The notes beneath the pieces were generated by a model that was not told the DNA's origin, did no database searches, and was given only the letters and a program-made list of their open reading frames with translations. 64,000 nucleotides of DNA, from positions 1 through 64,000 of the forward strand of contig CBFHRK010000005.1 of the NCBI GenBank assembly GCA_965658225.1, in the 5' to 3' direction. This DNA is from ECT2AJA-044 sp965658225. GTDB lineage: Bacteria; Bacteroidota; Bacteroidia; Flavobacteriales; ECT2AJA-044. A program made the translations under genes and the position numbers. Shown here piece after piece: positions 16,263-24,954 of the stretch. Positions within the stretch are counted from its first letter, which is position 1, and every line of letters starts with the position of its first letter.

Positions 16263-19106
16263 TCAGTTCTCGGTAGGGTTACTAAACTTTAAGTAAGGAG
16301 CTTCCTCGGGATTCTCGAAAGCGATTTCCGGATTTAGTATTTCTTCTATTAAGTTTATTAATCCCCATTCAAATTCTTGGAAGTCCTCCTTAGTGGGGAC
16401 TTCTTTTTTGTCCGAAAAAGTCAGTTGTCCGTTCATTTGCGGTGCTCGAAGCCAGCTGATTTCCGACTTTATATGTTCAATTTCTGTGCCTTCGGCACGA
16501 TGCCAGAGCCACTGATACATCATCAATTGAACGAGCTTCTCCATATTTTTGTGCTCCTTCGCCGCTTCCCAGTTTTTCCAGACCAAACCCGACGTTGAGG
16601 TCTTCCCCGATTTATAGTCTATTACATGAATTGTGTTCCCAATTTGGTGAATGCGATCAATCGTTCCTTTAATACGGACTTCCTTCCCATCGGATAACCG
16701 CAACTGAGCCTCTAGTTTTTTTTCTGTTCCAAGAAGGAGCAAATTGGATCCCGATTTCTCAATTCCTTCAATGTTTCGTTTTTCTTGAAGGAGGAATCGG
16801 CGCACGTATTTCCGAGCAGCCTCTACGCCCAACACATTACTTCCGCGCGTAAGGTCACCACCCGGATACTTATTTATCCACGCCTCTTCAACCGCTTCGT
16901 TTCCTTTTTTCAGGAGCTTATCTATAATAGCAGGAGATAGTATCTCACCAACAAAGGGCTTGTAAAGTCGTTCCAACGCGTCGTGCACCACATCACCAAA
17001 AGTGCTGGCCTCTAGAGATTCTTCTACTTCATCGGCTTCATAGAGTTGAAGAACATACTGAAAATAGAATTCGAGTGGTGCGTGTAAGTATCGATTCAAT
17101 GCGCTCGGTGAAAAGCCCGTGGCGCACATTTCTTCTAATCTTTTTTCGATCGCTTCCGAGTGTTCAACCTTCCAATGAGCTTCGGTTTGCGCTTCTTCGA
17201 TGGAAACAGAAACTACGTGTTCTTTAAATGCTACTGAATTATAAATATCCTTTACTTCGTGTGCCAATTGCGCAATGTATCGGCTTCTTTCACCACTGCC
17301 GAATTCATCACTTTGGGTGGTATGCAAAAGATGTACTTGCTTACTTCGCTGAAGTAATCGATAAAAGTGATAGGCAAAAATGGCGTCTTTTTCTTTCGTT
17401 CTCGGCAAGTGGTAGTTTGCTTTTAAATCGAAAGGGATAAAACTGTTACTGCCTTTACCAGCGGGCAGCACCTCCTCATTCACAGATAGAAGAATTACAT
17501 AATCGAAATCCAAAGTACGCGTCTCGAGCATACCCATAATTTGAAGTCCTTTCAAGGGTTCACCATAAAAAGGGACTTCTTGCTTTTGTATTAAGGGACG
17601 AAGAAAGGTGCGAACAGCACTCATTTTCGTTAGGCCGCCATATTCCTTATTGAGGTCATCTACCTGTTTAATTACCGTTGTTAAATGGAAAAGGAACTCC
17701 CGTTCCCATTCAATTCTCCTAGCCTCATGTGACTCCATGAGGGCGCGGCATAAAGAAGCCCATTGTTCGAGGTTGTTCGTTAAGTCCTCCTCGTTCCAAC
17801 CATTCAAGAGCAAGTCGCACCACTTGTCCCATTCTCCACCGTTTTCACGCCAGAGGTTTTGCAGATTCGTGGCACTAAAATAAACCCAGTTGCGCTGGGC
17901 AATGGCCTTTTGAATTTGATCTACGGGGTGATTGGGACAAAGCAGTCGCCAAAGTGGATGACTGATGAGTCGAACCACCGGGAGGTAGTAGAACCGGTCC
18001 GATTTTCCGGCGGCTCTAATTTTTTCAACGCCTTCTTGAAGCCGAATAACTTGCTCTAAAAAATCGACGGCCAATCCGTGTTTAATGGAATAGCCCATGG
18101 TCACATTCACGTTTTGGACTTCTTCGGGTAAGGCGTTCAAAACGGGTAAGAGTAGATCTTCGTCGGCCAGCACCACAGCCGTATTGGAAAAGGAAGGATC
18201 GTCTTTAGCTCGATCAGCCAATAGCTTTCCTGTCCATTCGGCTTGGGCCATGTTTTTCGACATCGCCCAAACGTCTATTTTTTTAGCCGCAGTTTTCCAG
18301 AAGTTGCTCGTCCATTTCAGTTGGCCGTTTTCGAGAAACTCGGGGACCTCTAAAAATCTTCGAAGAAACAATCCGGCCTCTTGAACGGGATTGTCTAAAT
18401 AGTACTGATCCGCATCCCACCGCAGGTGGGCACCTTTTTCTTTAACCAGCCATTTAAAAAGAACTTCTTCCGATTGGTTGAGGGCATTGAACCCGGCGAT
18501 ATAAATTTCATTGGGCCATTGCTTGGGCCATAATTCACTGGCCCGGTCCAAGTTATCGGCTAAGTACCGATAAACCATTCCTTGGTAGGCAGCATTTTTC
18601 TCAATGAGTCGTTCTCGGAAATGCTGATATATCGGCTCCATTTGCTCCCAAAACCGCAAGAACTTCTTCATTAGCGGAGTGGGTTCCGCTGGACCATCGG
18701 GCATCCACGTTTCTATTTGACGAACATCTAGTAAGTGGTCGTACAGTTTGTCGGCCTCCACCAAATACCGATCAATTTCATTGAAATCCTGAAGAAGCAT
18801 TTGACCCCATTTGGCAAATTCTTCTAGGGGCTCTTTCTCATCGGGCCGAGCTAAAGCAGAATAGCTTTGGTACAGTTCGAACATCAAACGAACCGGGTCG
18901 TATAAATCGAGCCGACTCCATTCTTGGATGAATGAATCTATAGAAACAATATGGGGTGATAGCTCAGGGGTTTCAATAATATCGCCGAAAGCCTTGCGAA
19001 GAAAAAGAGCCGATCGATTGCTTGGTAAAAGTATGAGCACCTGGTGCAGTGCGCCCTTTCGGGCGGAATATACTTCGTCGGCTAAATCATTTAGAAATCC
19101 ATTCAT
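16263..19106 (-). CDS. AddB-like PD-(D/E)XK nuclease/inactive helicase protein
   Basis: About 947 residues. The amino half has helicase-like features of AddB (VLILLPSNRSALFLRKAFGD, a degenerate Walker A; ETRTLDFDYVILLSVNEEVL, the motif preceding the nuclease). The carboxyl part is a RecB-family nuclease: FGDVVHDALERLY, GTIDRIHQIGNTIHVIDYKSG with catalytic Asp and Lys. The four cysteines of the classical AddB iron-sulphur site are not seen (SALNRYLHAPLEFYF). Double-strand-break end processing is the likely role; no AddA partner lies in the window. The start at 19106 (MNGFLNDL) avoids running into the gap. It meets the convergent HMA lipoprotein gene stop to stop. Confidence 0.82.
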   Translation of the reverse strand: MNGFLNDLADEVYSARKGALHQVLILLPSNRSALFLRKAFGDIIETPELSPHIVSIDSFIQEWSRLDLYDPVRLMFELYQSYSALARPDEKEPLEEFAKWGQMLLQDFNEIDRYLVEADKLYDHLLDVRQIETWMPDGPAEPTPLMKKFLRFWEQMEPIYQHFRERLIEKNAAYQGMVYRYLADNLDRASELWPKQWPNEIYIAGFNALNQSEEVLFKWLVKEKGAHLRWDADQYYLDNPVQEAGLFLRRFLEVPEFLENGQLKWTSNFWKTAAKKIDVWAMSKNMAQAEWTGKLLADRAKDDPSFSNTAVVLADEDLLLPVLNALPEEVQNVNVTMGYSIKHGLAVDFLEQVIRLQEGVEKIRAAGKSDRFYYLPVVRLISHPLWRLLCPNHPVDQIQKAIAQRNWVYFSATNLQNLWRENGGEWDKWCDLLLNGWNEEDLTNNLEQWASLCRALMESHEARRIEWEREFLFHLTTVIKQVDDLNKEYGGLTKMSAVRTFLRPLIQKQEVPFYGEPLKGLQIMGMLETRTLDFDYVILLSVNEEVLPAGKGSNSFIPFDLKANYHLPRTKEKDAIFAYHFYRLLQRSKQVHLLHTTQSDEFGSGERSRYIAQLAHEVKDIYNSVAFKEHVVSVSIEEAQTEAHWKVEHSEAIEKRLEEMCATGFSPSALNRYLHAPLEFYFQYVLQLYEADEVEESLEASTFGDVVHDALERLYKPFVGEILSPAIIDKLLKKGNEAVEEAWINKYPGGDLTRGSNVLGVEAARKYVRRFLLQEKRNIEGIEKSGSNLLLLGTEKKLEAQLRLSDGKEVRIKGTIDRIHQIGNTIHVIDYKSGKTSTSGLVWKNWEAAKEHKNMEKLVQLMMYQWLWHRAEGTEIEHIKSEISWLRAPQMNGQLTFSDKKEVPTKEDFQEFEWGLINLIEEILNPEIAFENPEEAPYLKFSNPTEN

Positions 19107-19126
19107 AAGGCGGTAACCAAAAATGG

Positions 19127-19134
19127 TAAATTTG
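19127..19134 (+). promoter_or_regulatory. Candidate -7 element reading toward ctaA
   Basis: TAAATTTG on the plus strand matches TAnnTTTG. It lies between the divergent addB-like gene and ctaA, just before an assembly gap, so distance to ctaA is uncertain. Confidence 0.4.
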
Positions 19135-19145
19135 CCGTGAATCAA

Positions 19146-19240
19146 NNNNNNNNNNNNNNNNNNNNNNNNNNNNNNNNNNNNNNNNNNNNNNNNNNNNNNN
19201 NNNNNNNNNNNNNNNNNNNNNNNNNNNNNNNNNNNNNNNN
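19146..19240. other. Assembly gap (95 N)
   Basis: Unresolved bases in the divergent intergenic region between the addB-like gene and ctaA. Confidence 0.99.
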
Positions 19241-19292
19241 TCGAAGAAGAATCAGGGAACTTTATTTCCTGCAAATTGGTTCCCTAGTGAAT

Positions 19293-20327
19293 ATGAGAAA
19301 CTGGATTTTCATAACGGCCCGATTAAGCCTGATTTGCGTTTTGCTAGTTGTACTAGCGGGTAGTGTGGTGCGGATGACGGGCAGCGGAATGGGTTGTCCC
19401 GATTGGCCGAAGTGTTTCGGATATTTAATTCCTCCGACCGAGAGGTCGCAACTCGAATGGGCTCCCGAACGATCCTTTGAAAAAGGTCAGGTCATAATTC
19501 GAAACGAAGCTTTGTGGGTGGCTCAGTCCGATTTTACGACCACCGATCAATACAATGAAGCTCAATGGGCCGAGTACACCAAGCACGACTATGCTCATTT
19601 TAATGCACTACACACCTGGACCGAATTCATTAATCGACTTTTGGGCGCTATAAGCGGTATACCGGTGTTCTTCACTTTTGTACTGAGTTTCTTCTGGATA
19701 CGTAAAAGTATTTTCATTCCGCTATTGGCCACGGCTATTCTGTTCCTACTTGGTTTCGAAGCGTGGTTGGGAAAAGTGGTTGTTGATGGAAATTTAATTC
19801 CCGGGCAAATTACTATTCACATGCTTGGGGCATTGGCTATTGTGGCGTTGATTCTTATTTTGTTGAGTCGCCTTCGGCGCGATGGAGAACAAGCACCCAT
19901 TTTTGTCGAAAAGCACTTTAAGAATTTTCTTGCCGTTGCCATTCTACTTTCTTTGACACAAATTATATTGGGCACCCAAGTCCGTGAAGAAGTAGACGCT
20001 ATTTCGAAAGCCTTGGGCGGACTCAATCGCTCGGGATGGATCGATCAGCTTCCTGTTATTTTCAAGGTGCACAGGAGTTTCTCACTGTTTTTAGTATTTG
20101 TAAACGCAGCGCTTGTGGTGATGAATTTCATGCGGCTTGAGCCGATACGCGAAATTTATTGGATGGGCGGATTGATTATGTTGGAGGTGATCAGCGGTAT
20201 CGTTTTGGCATATGCTGGGCTTCCAGCTGCGATGCAACCGGTTCACTTAATGTTCTCCTTTCTGATATTCTCTCTTCAGACCTATGTATGGCTCAGATCT
20301 CGACGTTCCACGTCGTTGTCTCGATGA
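19293..20327 (+). CDS. ctaA: Heme A synthase (COX15/CtaA)
   Basis: Oxidises the C8 methyl group of heme O to make heme A for cytochrome oxidase. The 344-residue membrane protein has eight hydrophobic helices; signature pieces are VVRMTGSGMGCPDWPKCFG after helix 1 and heme-ligand histidines in ALHTWTEFINRLLGA, GQITIHMLGALAIV, VIFKVHRSFSLFL and MQPVHLMFSF. The ATG at 19293 fits the family's short amino end (MRNWIFITARLSL). The 3' end overlaps gldD by 35 bases on the opposite strand. Confidence 0.93.
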   Translation: MRNWIFITARLSLICVLLVVLAGSVVRMTGSGMGCPDWPKCFGYLIPPTERSQLEWAPERSFEKGQVIIRNEALWVAQSDFTTTDQYNEAQWAEYTKHDYAHFNALHTWTEFINRLLGAISGIPVFFTFVLSFFWIRKSIFIPLLATAILFLLGFEAWLGKVVVDGNLIPGQITIHMLGALAIVALILILLSRLRRDGEQAPIFVEKHFKNFLAVAILLSLTQIILGTQVREEVDAISKALGGLNRSGWIDQLPVIFKVHRSFSLFLVFVNAALVVMNFMRLEPIREIYWMGGLIMLEVISGIVLAYAGLPAAMQPVHLMFSFLIFSLQTYVWLRSRRSTSLSR

Positions 20328-20868
20328 GATGAACGACGTCTTCGCGTAAATACTCAAAAACAGGTCTGATGGAGTCGAAATTTGGCGTGGCCCGAAAGTA
20401 AAGAGCTCCGCGAAGAAAATGATTCGTGCTATCGGTTACAAAGAATTGCAACTGCGATGCGGCGTCCCCCGTAATTTCGTAGAGCACCCCATATACTTTT
20501 GTATCCGGATTAAGATAAACTTGCTCTTGAATGCCGTCAGCTTTACCCGTATGGTTATAGGCTAAATCTCGCGATTCTTCCAGGTATTTGTACAGGTCGT
20601 TATCGAGTGGTTTGTAGGTCAAGTGAATGTCGCTTTTAAACTGGGGTAATTCAACAGTGCTCCAGTAATTCGCACGTTCCTTTACACGCCCATAGTTGGG
20701 GTATTGAAAAGAATAGGGGAAGCCTTCATCAAAAGTGCTGTATGCTCTTTGAGGTAGCGTGATGCGAAAATGGCCAAAGGGAAGTGGAGTAATGTCTTTC
20801 CTGCCGCAGGCAGAGCCAATGAATAAAACCAATAGAAGAAAGGGCAGTTTAATCTTCATCTTGGTCAA
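20293..20868 (-). CDS. gldD: Gliding motility lipoprotein GldD
   Basis: A 191-residue lipoprotein (lipobox GSAC; Cys near residue 21) with the GldD core: PLPFGHFRITLPQRAY, then FPYSFQYPNYGRV, and IHLTYKPL. GldD is required for gliding and type IX secretion in Flavobacterium johnsoniae; its exact role is unclear. Its start overlaps the end of gldE by 20 bases (or 11 if the second ATG at 20859 is used), and the pair is conserved across the class. The codons for the lipobox cysteine lie in a 14-bp palindrome repeated at 53684. Confidence 0.9.
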   Translation of the reverse strand: MTKMKIKLPFLLLVLFIGSACGRKDITPLPFGHFRITLPQRAYSTFDEGFPYSFQYPNYGRVKERANYWSTVELPQFKSDIHLTYKPLDNDLYKYLEESRDLAYNHTGKADGIQEQVYLNPDTKVYGVLYEITGDAASQLQFFVTDSTNHFLRGALYFRATPNFDSIRPVFEYLREDVVHLIETTTWNVEI

Positions 20869-22189
20869 TATCCGGTTTTGGAAGCAGGGTTACTTTGATG
20901 CGTTTGATGCGACGGTGGTCTATTCCTTCTACCTTAAAACGGAAGTTTTCAAAATCTATTTCTTCGTTCTTAGTAGGGAATTTACCCGATATTTCGAGAA
21001 TAAAGCCCGCAAGGGTATCGGCATCACCGCGAATTTCATCGATACTGCTACCTTCAATTTCGAGGATGCGGTAGAAATCGTTTAGCGGTGTTTTCCCTTC
21101 AAAAATATAATTGGCGTCATCGAGCTTCGAGTAAATAATATCCTCGTCATCGAACTCATCAGAAATGTCTCCAACAATTTCTTCGAGCACATCTTCAAGG
21201 GTAACAAGTCCGGAGGTGCCTCCATATTCATCGACCACCACGGCCATGTGAATTTTTCGTTCTTGAAACTCTTTCAGCAGATCGTCAATTTTTTTGTTCT
21301 CTGGAACGAAAAAGGGGTCGCGTATTAAATTTACCCATTTGAAATCGTCGGGAGCGTTCAAATGTTTGAGCAGGTCTTTGATATAAAGCACTCCTTTTAC
21401 TTGATCCAAATTCTCTTCGTACACCGGTAGGCGCGAATAGCCGTTGTCGAGGATGACCTTTAACACGTGTTCGTATGAATCCTCTGTGTTCATAGCTACG
21501 AGATCCATCCGCGGCTTCATGATCTGACGAACTTCAATAGATCCGAACTTCACAATGCCTTCGAGTAAACGTTGGTCGTCCTCTGACCGCTCGTCGTCGC
21601 TTGTGATTTCTAAAGCGGTTGTTAAATCTTCAACGGACAGATTAGAGCCGGTGGGTTTGAGTTGCTTTTCGAGCAAGCTCGTGGTGCCTATCAAGAACTT
21701 GGCCAGTGGTCGCACCAACTTACTCATAATTAAGAGGGGCTGGGCGAGTTTACGGCTGAAACTCAACGCGTTCCTGTTGGCATACACTTTCGGAAGAACC
21801 TCGCCGAATAGTAAGAGGAGAAAGGTGATACCTAAAATTTTCACTAAGAAGTCGAGAACAACGTTTGTGCTGAAATCGAATAACATATCCACCAATAAGG
21901 TGGATATGAGAACGATAAGAATGTTAATGAAGTTGTTTGTGATAAGAATGGTGGCCAATAGCGATTTCGGTCTGTTTAGCAGATCGAGAACGGATTCATC
22001 GGCCGCCGATTTCTTTTTTTCGAGTACAGCGAAATCCGAAGGGGTCAAACTGAAGAAGGCCACTTCTGCGCCGGAAACGAAGGCTGAAATCATCAAAAGG
22101 ATCACCAAGAGAACAAGGTACATCAAGGATCCCAAGGGGATTTCAAGGAAGATATTCAGGAAAAGTAAAGGTTCAGGGTCAGGGTCCAA
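20849..22189 (-). CDS. gldE: Gliding-associated CNNM/CBS membrane protein GldE
   Basis: A 446-residue protein: CNNM membrane domain (residues about 20-190, with SAFVSGAEVAFFSLTPSDF and FLLLLFGEVLPKVYANRN), two CBS domains (about 205-330; MKPRMDLVAM, MAVVVDEYGGTSGLVTLEDV) and a carboxyl CorC/HlyC domain (about 345-430). The family includes Mg2+/Co2+ efflux proteins, and GldE is associated with GldD function. It lies between ssb and gldD, the typical flavobacterial order, and probably shares the promoter at 22714-22721. Confidence 0.9.
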   Translation of the reverse strand: MDPDPEPLLFLNIFLEIPLGSLMYLVLLVILLMISAFVSGAEVAFFSLTPSDFAVLEKKKSAADESVLDLLNRPKSLLATILITNNFINILIVLISTLLVDMLFDFSTNVVLDFLVKILGITFLLLLFGEVLPKVYANRNALSFSRKLAQPLLIMSKLVRPLAKFLIGTTSLLEKQLKPTGSNLSVEDLTTALEITSDDERSEDDQRLLEGIVKFGSIEVRQIMKPRMDLVAMNTEDSYEHVLKVILDNGYSRLPVYEENLDQVKGVLYIKDLLKHLNAPDDFKWVNLIRDPFFVPENKKIDDLLKEFQERKIHMAVVVDEYGGTSGLVTLEDVLEEIVGDISDEFDDEDIIYSKLDDANYIFEGKTPLNDFYRILEIEGSSIDEIRGDADTLAGFILEISGKFPTKNEEIDFENFRFKVEGIDHRRIKRIKVTLLPKPDIDQDED

Positions 22190-22210
22190 TCGAAATTAGT
22201 TTCGTTCGTA

Positions 22211-22690
22211 CTAGAAAGGAAGATCGTCATCATCTGAACCGCCCAAACTTTCGTTTGTAGGTGCAGTGGGTGATGACGTCGGTTCTGGGTTAGACTGTGC
22301 CATGGGGTTTGGCGATTGGAAGTTCGAAGGAGCTGATGAACCGCCGCTGTTTCCACCGGGTGATCCAAGCATGGTCATGTTTGTTCCTCGAATTTCTGTG
22401 CTGTATCGATCGTTCCCTTGGTCATCTTGCCATTGGCGGGTATGGATACTCCCTTCAATGAAGATTTTATCCCCTTTTTTCACATATTTTTCTGCTACTC
22501 CTGCGAGTCCGCGTCGCAGCACTACGGTATGCCACTCGGTATTTTCAACTTTGTTCCCTTCGCGGTTTTTGTACGACTCAGTAGTGGCAATTCTCAAGCG
22601 CGCTAAAGATCCTCCGTCGTCAAAATGACGGACTTCTGGATCTGCACCAAGATTACCAATGAGAAAGACTCTATTTAAACTACCGGCCAT
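22211..22690 (-). CDS. ssb: Single-stranded DNA-binding protein
   Basis: A 159-residue protein with an OB fold (MAGSLNRVFLIGNLGADPEV; TEWHTVVLRRGLAGVAEKYV; KIFIEGSIHTRQWQDDQGN), a Gly/Ser/Pro/Asn-rich linker and the acidic interaction tip DDDDLPF. It acts in replication, recombination and repair by coating single strands and recruiting partners through the tip. First gene of the ssb-gldE-gldD unit. Confidence 0.96.
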   Translation of the reverse strand: MAGSLNRVFLIGNLGADPEVRHFDDGGSLARLRIATTESYKNREGNKVENTEWHTVVLRRGLAGVAEKYVKKGDKIFIEGSIHTRQWQDDQGNDRYSTEIRGTNMTMLGSPGGNSGGSSAPSNFQSPNPMAQSNPEPTSSPTAPTNESLGGSDDDDLPF

Positions 22691-22713
22691 AACTTCTTGC
22701 GTTGAGTGTCTAA

Positions 22714-22721
22714 CAAATTTA
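22714..22721 (-). promoter_or_regulatory. Probable -7 element for ssb-gldE-gldD
   Basis: Complement reads TAAATTTG, a perfect TAnnTTTG, 23 bases upstream of the ssb ATG in the short gap after mutY. No obvious -33 TTG. Confidence 0.5.
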
Positions 22722-22740
22722 TCATTCTTGAGGAATTATC

Positions 22741-23790
22741 CTATATAAGTCCTTCAGAAGACATCCAATCGTGAATAACTATTGGAACGGCAAAGGTCGG
22801 AAGTTCTTCTGGATCCACCACCACAATTCCCTGAAATCGTGGAGTAAAGGTCAATTTGACTCGGTGAAATTTTATGTGAAGAAGTCGATGGCTGAGTCGA
22901 TGTTTAATTTCCTTTGACGACGGGGCTAGTTCAAAGGGCTGGTTATCGATCATTTTTAGCCAGAGCTCTTCGTGTTGTACGTCGGAAAAGGAAGTTTTAT
23001 TGGGGCTCACTATTCTCGGGAAATCGAAAAGTCCTTCCCATATACCGTCACCTTTTCTCTGATTCATCAGAATTCCATCGGGCGTTTCAATCACCAAGTA
23101 ATGGTACCATTCTGATTTCACCTTGGTTTTACCCTCTTTTTTGGGGAGTTCATTAATACGTTTTGTTTTTAGGGCTTCACAGCCCGATGACAATGGACAC
23201 GAAAGGCAATCTGGGTTTTGCGGCTTGCATTGCAGGGCGCCAAACTCCATGATGGCTTGGTTGTGAAGGTCGGGCCGCTTTTGGTTGAGCACTTCATCGG
23301 CGAGCTTCTGAAAATATTTCTGGCCGCTAGGCCGATTAATGGGTAGCTCCACCCCGTAATAGCGGGCAAGCACGCGATAAACGTTGCCGTCGACTACGGC
23401 GTGAGGTAACTGAAAAGCGAAACTGGCGATAGCTGCTGCGGTATATGGGCCTATACCTTTCAAGGACAGGAGGTCTTTGTAGTTCGCTGGAAATTTTCCA
23501 TTACAATCGGCAACTACTTGTTTTGCGGCCGTATGAAGATTTCGTGCTCGAGAATAATATCCGAGGCCTTGCCATAGTTTTAATACATCGTCAATGGGTG
23601 CATTGGCGAGGTCTTGAACGGTCGGGTATTTTTCGGTGAATCGTTCGAAATAGGGGAGTCCTTGAGCGACGCGGGTTTGTTGTAAAATGATTTCCGAAAG
23701 CCAAATGGGGTAGGGGTCTTCCGAGTTTCTCCAAGGGAGTTCTCGATGGTTCTTTTGGTACCAATCAATTAAGACTTCGGAGAATTCCAT
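22741..23790 (-). CDS. mutY: A/G-specific adenine glycosylase
   Basis: Removes adenine mispaired with 8-oxoguanine. The 349-residue protein has the helix-hairpin-helix glycosylase domain with catalytic Glu (IWLSEIILQQTRV), the HhH LKGIGPYTAAAIASFA and catalytic Asp (HAVVDGNVYRVL), the iron-sulphur cluster C-x6-C-x2-C-x5-C (CKPQNPDCLSCPLSSGC) and a carboxyl NUDIX-like domain (residues about 225-345) that recognises 8-oxoG. It lies upstream of ssb in the conserved mutY-ssb-gldE-gldD order and diverges from the HU gene. Confidence 0.95.
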   Translation of the reverse strand: MEFSEVLIDWYQKNHRELPWRNSEDPYPIWLSEIILQQTRVAQGLPYFERFTEKYPTVQDLANAPIDDVLKLWQGLGYYSRARNLHTAAKQVVADCNGKFPANYKDLLSLKGIGPYTAAAIASFAFQLPHAVVDGNVYRVLARYYGVELPINRPSGQKYFQKLADEVLNQKRPDLHNQAIMEFGALQCKPQNPDCLSCPLSSGCEALKTKRINELPKKEGKTKVKSEWYHYLVIETPDGILMNQRKGDGIWEGLFDFPRIVSPNKTSFSDVQHEELWLKMIDNQPFELAPSSKEIKHRLSHRLLHIKFHRVKLTFTPRFQGIVVVDPEELPTFAVPIVIHDWMSSEGLI

Positions 23791-23833
23791 AGGGAAGAAT
23801 CGGATTTGTTTGACTAAGAATAAGTTAGGGCAA

Positions 23834-23841
23834 CAAATTTA
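23834..23841 (-). promoter_or_regulatory. Probable -7 element for mutY
   Basis: Complement reads TAAATTTG (TAnnTTTG), 44 bases upstream of the mutY ATG and back to back with the HU promoter at 23878-23885. Confidence 0.5.
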
Positions 23842-23877
23842 ACGTTCGTTCGGTTTTATGGAAAGGAAAAATTGCTC

Positions 23878-23885
23878 TATATTTG
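23878..23885 (+). promoter_or_regulatory. HU-gene promoter, -7 element
   Basis: TATATTTG is a perfect TAnnTTTG. Transcription would begin near 23892, which rules out the in-frame ATG at 23858 and supports translation from 23942. Confidence 0.65.
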
Positions 23886-23941
23886 CACCCCTGAAAATGA
23901 CAGACGAGTCAAGCGTTGAATTTTTAAAAATATTGATAGAG

Positions 23942-24235
23942 ATGACCAAAGCGGATATCGTGGCGAATATTGCAGATAAGACAGGATTAGAGAAATTGGA
24001 AGTGCAAGCCACTGTTGAAGCGTTCATGGATGAGGTGAAAGATTCTTTGGAGGTAGGTGAAAACGTATACCTTCGCGGATTTGGAAGTTTTATCGTTAAG
24101 GAACGCGCCGAAAAAACGGGTCGTAATATTTCAAAGAATACGACCATTATAATTCCGGCACACAATATTCCTGCTTTTAAACCGAGCAAGACTTTTGTAG
24201 AGGGAGTGAAAAATAAAGTTCGCGTAGCGAAATGA
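23942..24235 (+). CDS. HU/IHF family DNA-binding protein
   Basis: A 97-residue histone-like protein, MTKADIVANIADKTGLEKLE, with the beta-arm signature region GFGSFIVKERAEKTGRNISK and the DNA-intercalating arm motif (IIIPAHNIPAFKPSKTF). It bends DNA and compacts the nucleoid. The start at 23942 is chosen because relatives begin MTKADIV and the promoter lies at 23878. The stop overlaps the start of the TPR gene (ATGA), so the pair is coupled. Confidence 0.93.
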   Translation: MTKADIVANIADKTGLEKLEVQATVEAFMDEVKDSLEVGENVYLRGFGSFIVKERAEKTGRNISKNTTIIIPAHNIPAFKPSKTFVEGVKNKVRVAK

Positions 24236-24708
24236 GACGATTAGCGCCGGTATTTGTAATCGCCGGAGGAATTGTCCTGATCGTTCTTTTATATACAGCG
24301 CCCAGAACGGCGTTGAATGATGAAGCACCGGAAGTCAGTGAAACGGCTTTAAGTGTGGATGAATTGATTGACGAGGCCATTGAAAAAGTTCGGGGCGCAA
24401 GTCCGATGGAAGGTATTATGTCGTTAAGACAGATTGCTGAGGACCACCCGAATAACCCAAAGGCACAGTTTTACCTTGGATTGTTTAGTATGCAATCAGG
24501 TCAGTATGAAAAAGCTGTGGAGCGGTTTCGAAGGGTCGTCGAGTTAGATCCAGCAAATGTAGAAGCCTACCGTTTCTTAGGCGACGCACATCAAAGCTTG
24601 GGAGATACATTGGAAATGACAGCAGCGTACGGAGCTTATCTGGAAGTTGCTACCGATGAGGAATCTAAGGTAGAAGTGCAAGCTTTGCTTGATCAATGGA
24701 GTAAGTAA
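24232..24708 (+). CDS. Membrane-anchored TPR protein
   Basis: A 158-residue protein: one amino-terminal membrane segment (VFVIAGGIVLIVLLYTAP), an acidic linker, then about three TPR units (NPKAQFYLGLFSMQSGQYEK; VEAYRFLGDAHQSLGDTLEM). It is probably exposed in the periplasm as a binding scaffold. It starts within the stop of the HU gene, and a tiny basic ribosomal-protein-like gene follows 31 bases later; this block before RNase G appears, from memory, to be conserved in Bacteroidota. Confidence 0.8.
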   Translation: MRRLAPVFVIAGGIVLIVLLYTAPRTALNDEAPEVSETALSVDELIDEAIEKVRGASPMEGIMSLRQIAEDHPNNPKAQFYLGLFSMQSGQYEKAVERFRRVVELDPANVEAYRFLGDAHQSLGDTLEMTAAYGAYLEVATDEESKVEVQALLDQWSK

Positions 24709-24739
24709 AAAAATTATTAACGACTTAAAGCATTAAGTT

Positions 24740-24829
24740 ATGCCGAGTGGTAAAAAACGTAAACGTCATAAGATGGCGACGCACAAGCGCAAGAAACGTT
24801 TGAAGAAAAATCGTCATAAGAAGAAGTAA
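24740..24829 (+). CDS. 29-residue AURKAIP1/COX24-domain (bS22/mS38-like) ribosomal protein
   Basis: A very short, extremely basic peptide starting MPSGKKRKRHKMATHKRKK; 18 of its 29 residues are Lys or Arg, and there are no acidic residues. The spacing K-R-x-K-M-x-x-H-K-x-K-K-x-x-K matches the AURKAIP1/COX24 domain found in mitochondrial small-subunit protein mS38 and the mycobacterial ribosomal protein bS22, which bind helix 44 near the decoding centre. A small ribosomal subunit role is inferred. It lies 31 bases after the TPR gene and ahead of RNase G, and is easily missed because of its size. Confidence 0.75.
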   Translation: MPSGKKRKRHKMATHKRKKRLKKNRHKKK

Positions 24830-24840
24830 TCTTTTAGATG

Positions 24841-24884
24841 CCTAGAGGTGGAATCCTTCCGCCTTTAGGTCTTTACTATTTTCT
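24841..24884 (+). terminator. Hairpin downstream of the bS22-like gene
   Basis: Near-palindrome with arms CCTAGAGGTGGAA and TTCCGCCTTTAGG (two mismatches) and a three-base loop, followed by a T-rich but interrupted tract. Likely terminator or processing site between the ribosomal-protein-like gene and rng. Confidence 0.5.
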
Positions 24885-24954
24885 TTCCTTTCCCTATTGC
24901 TTTGAGCATCTGGCCTATTCCTGAGGGAATTGAGTTGGCCAAAACTTTATTATT

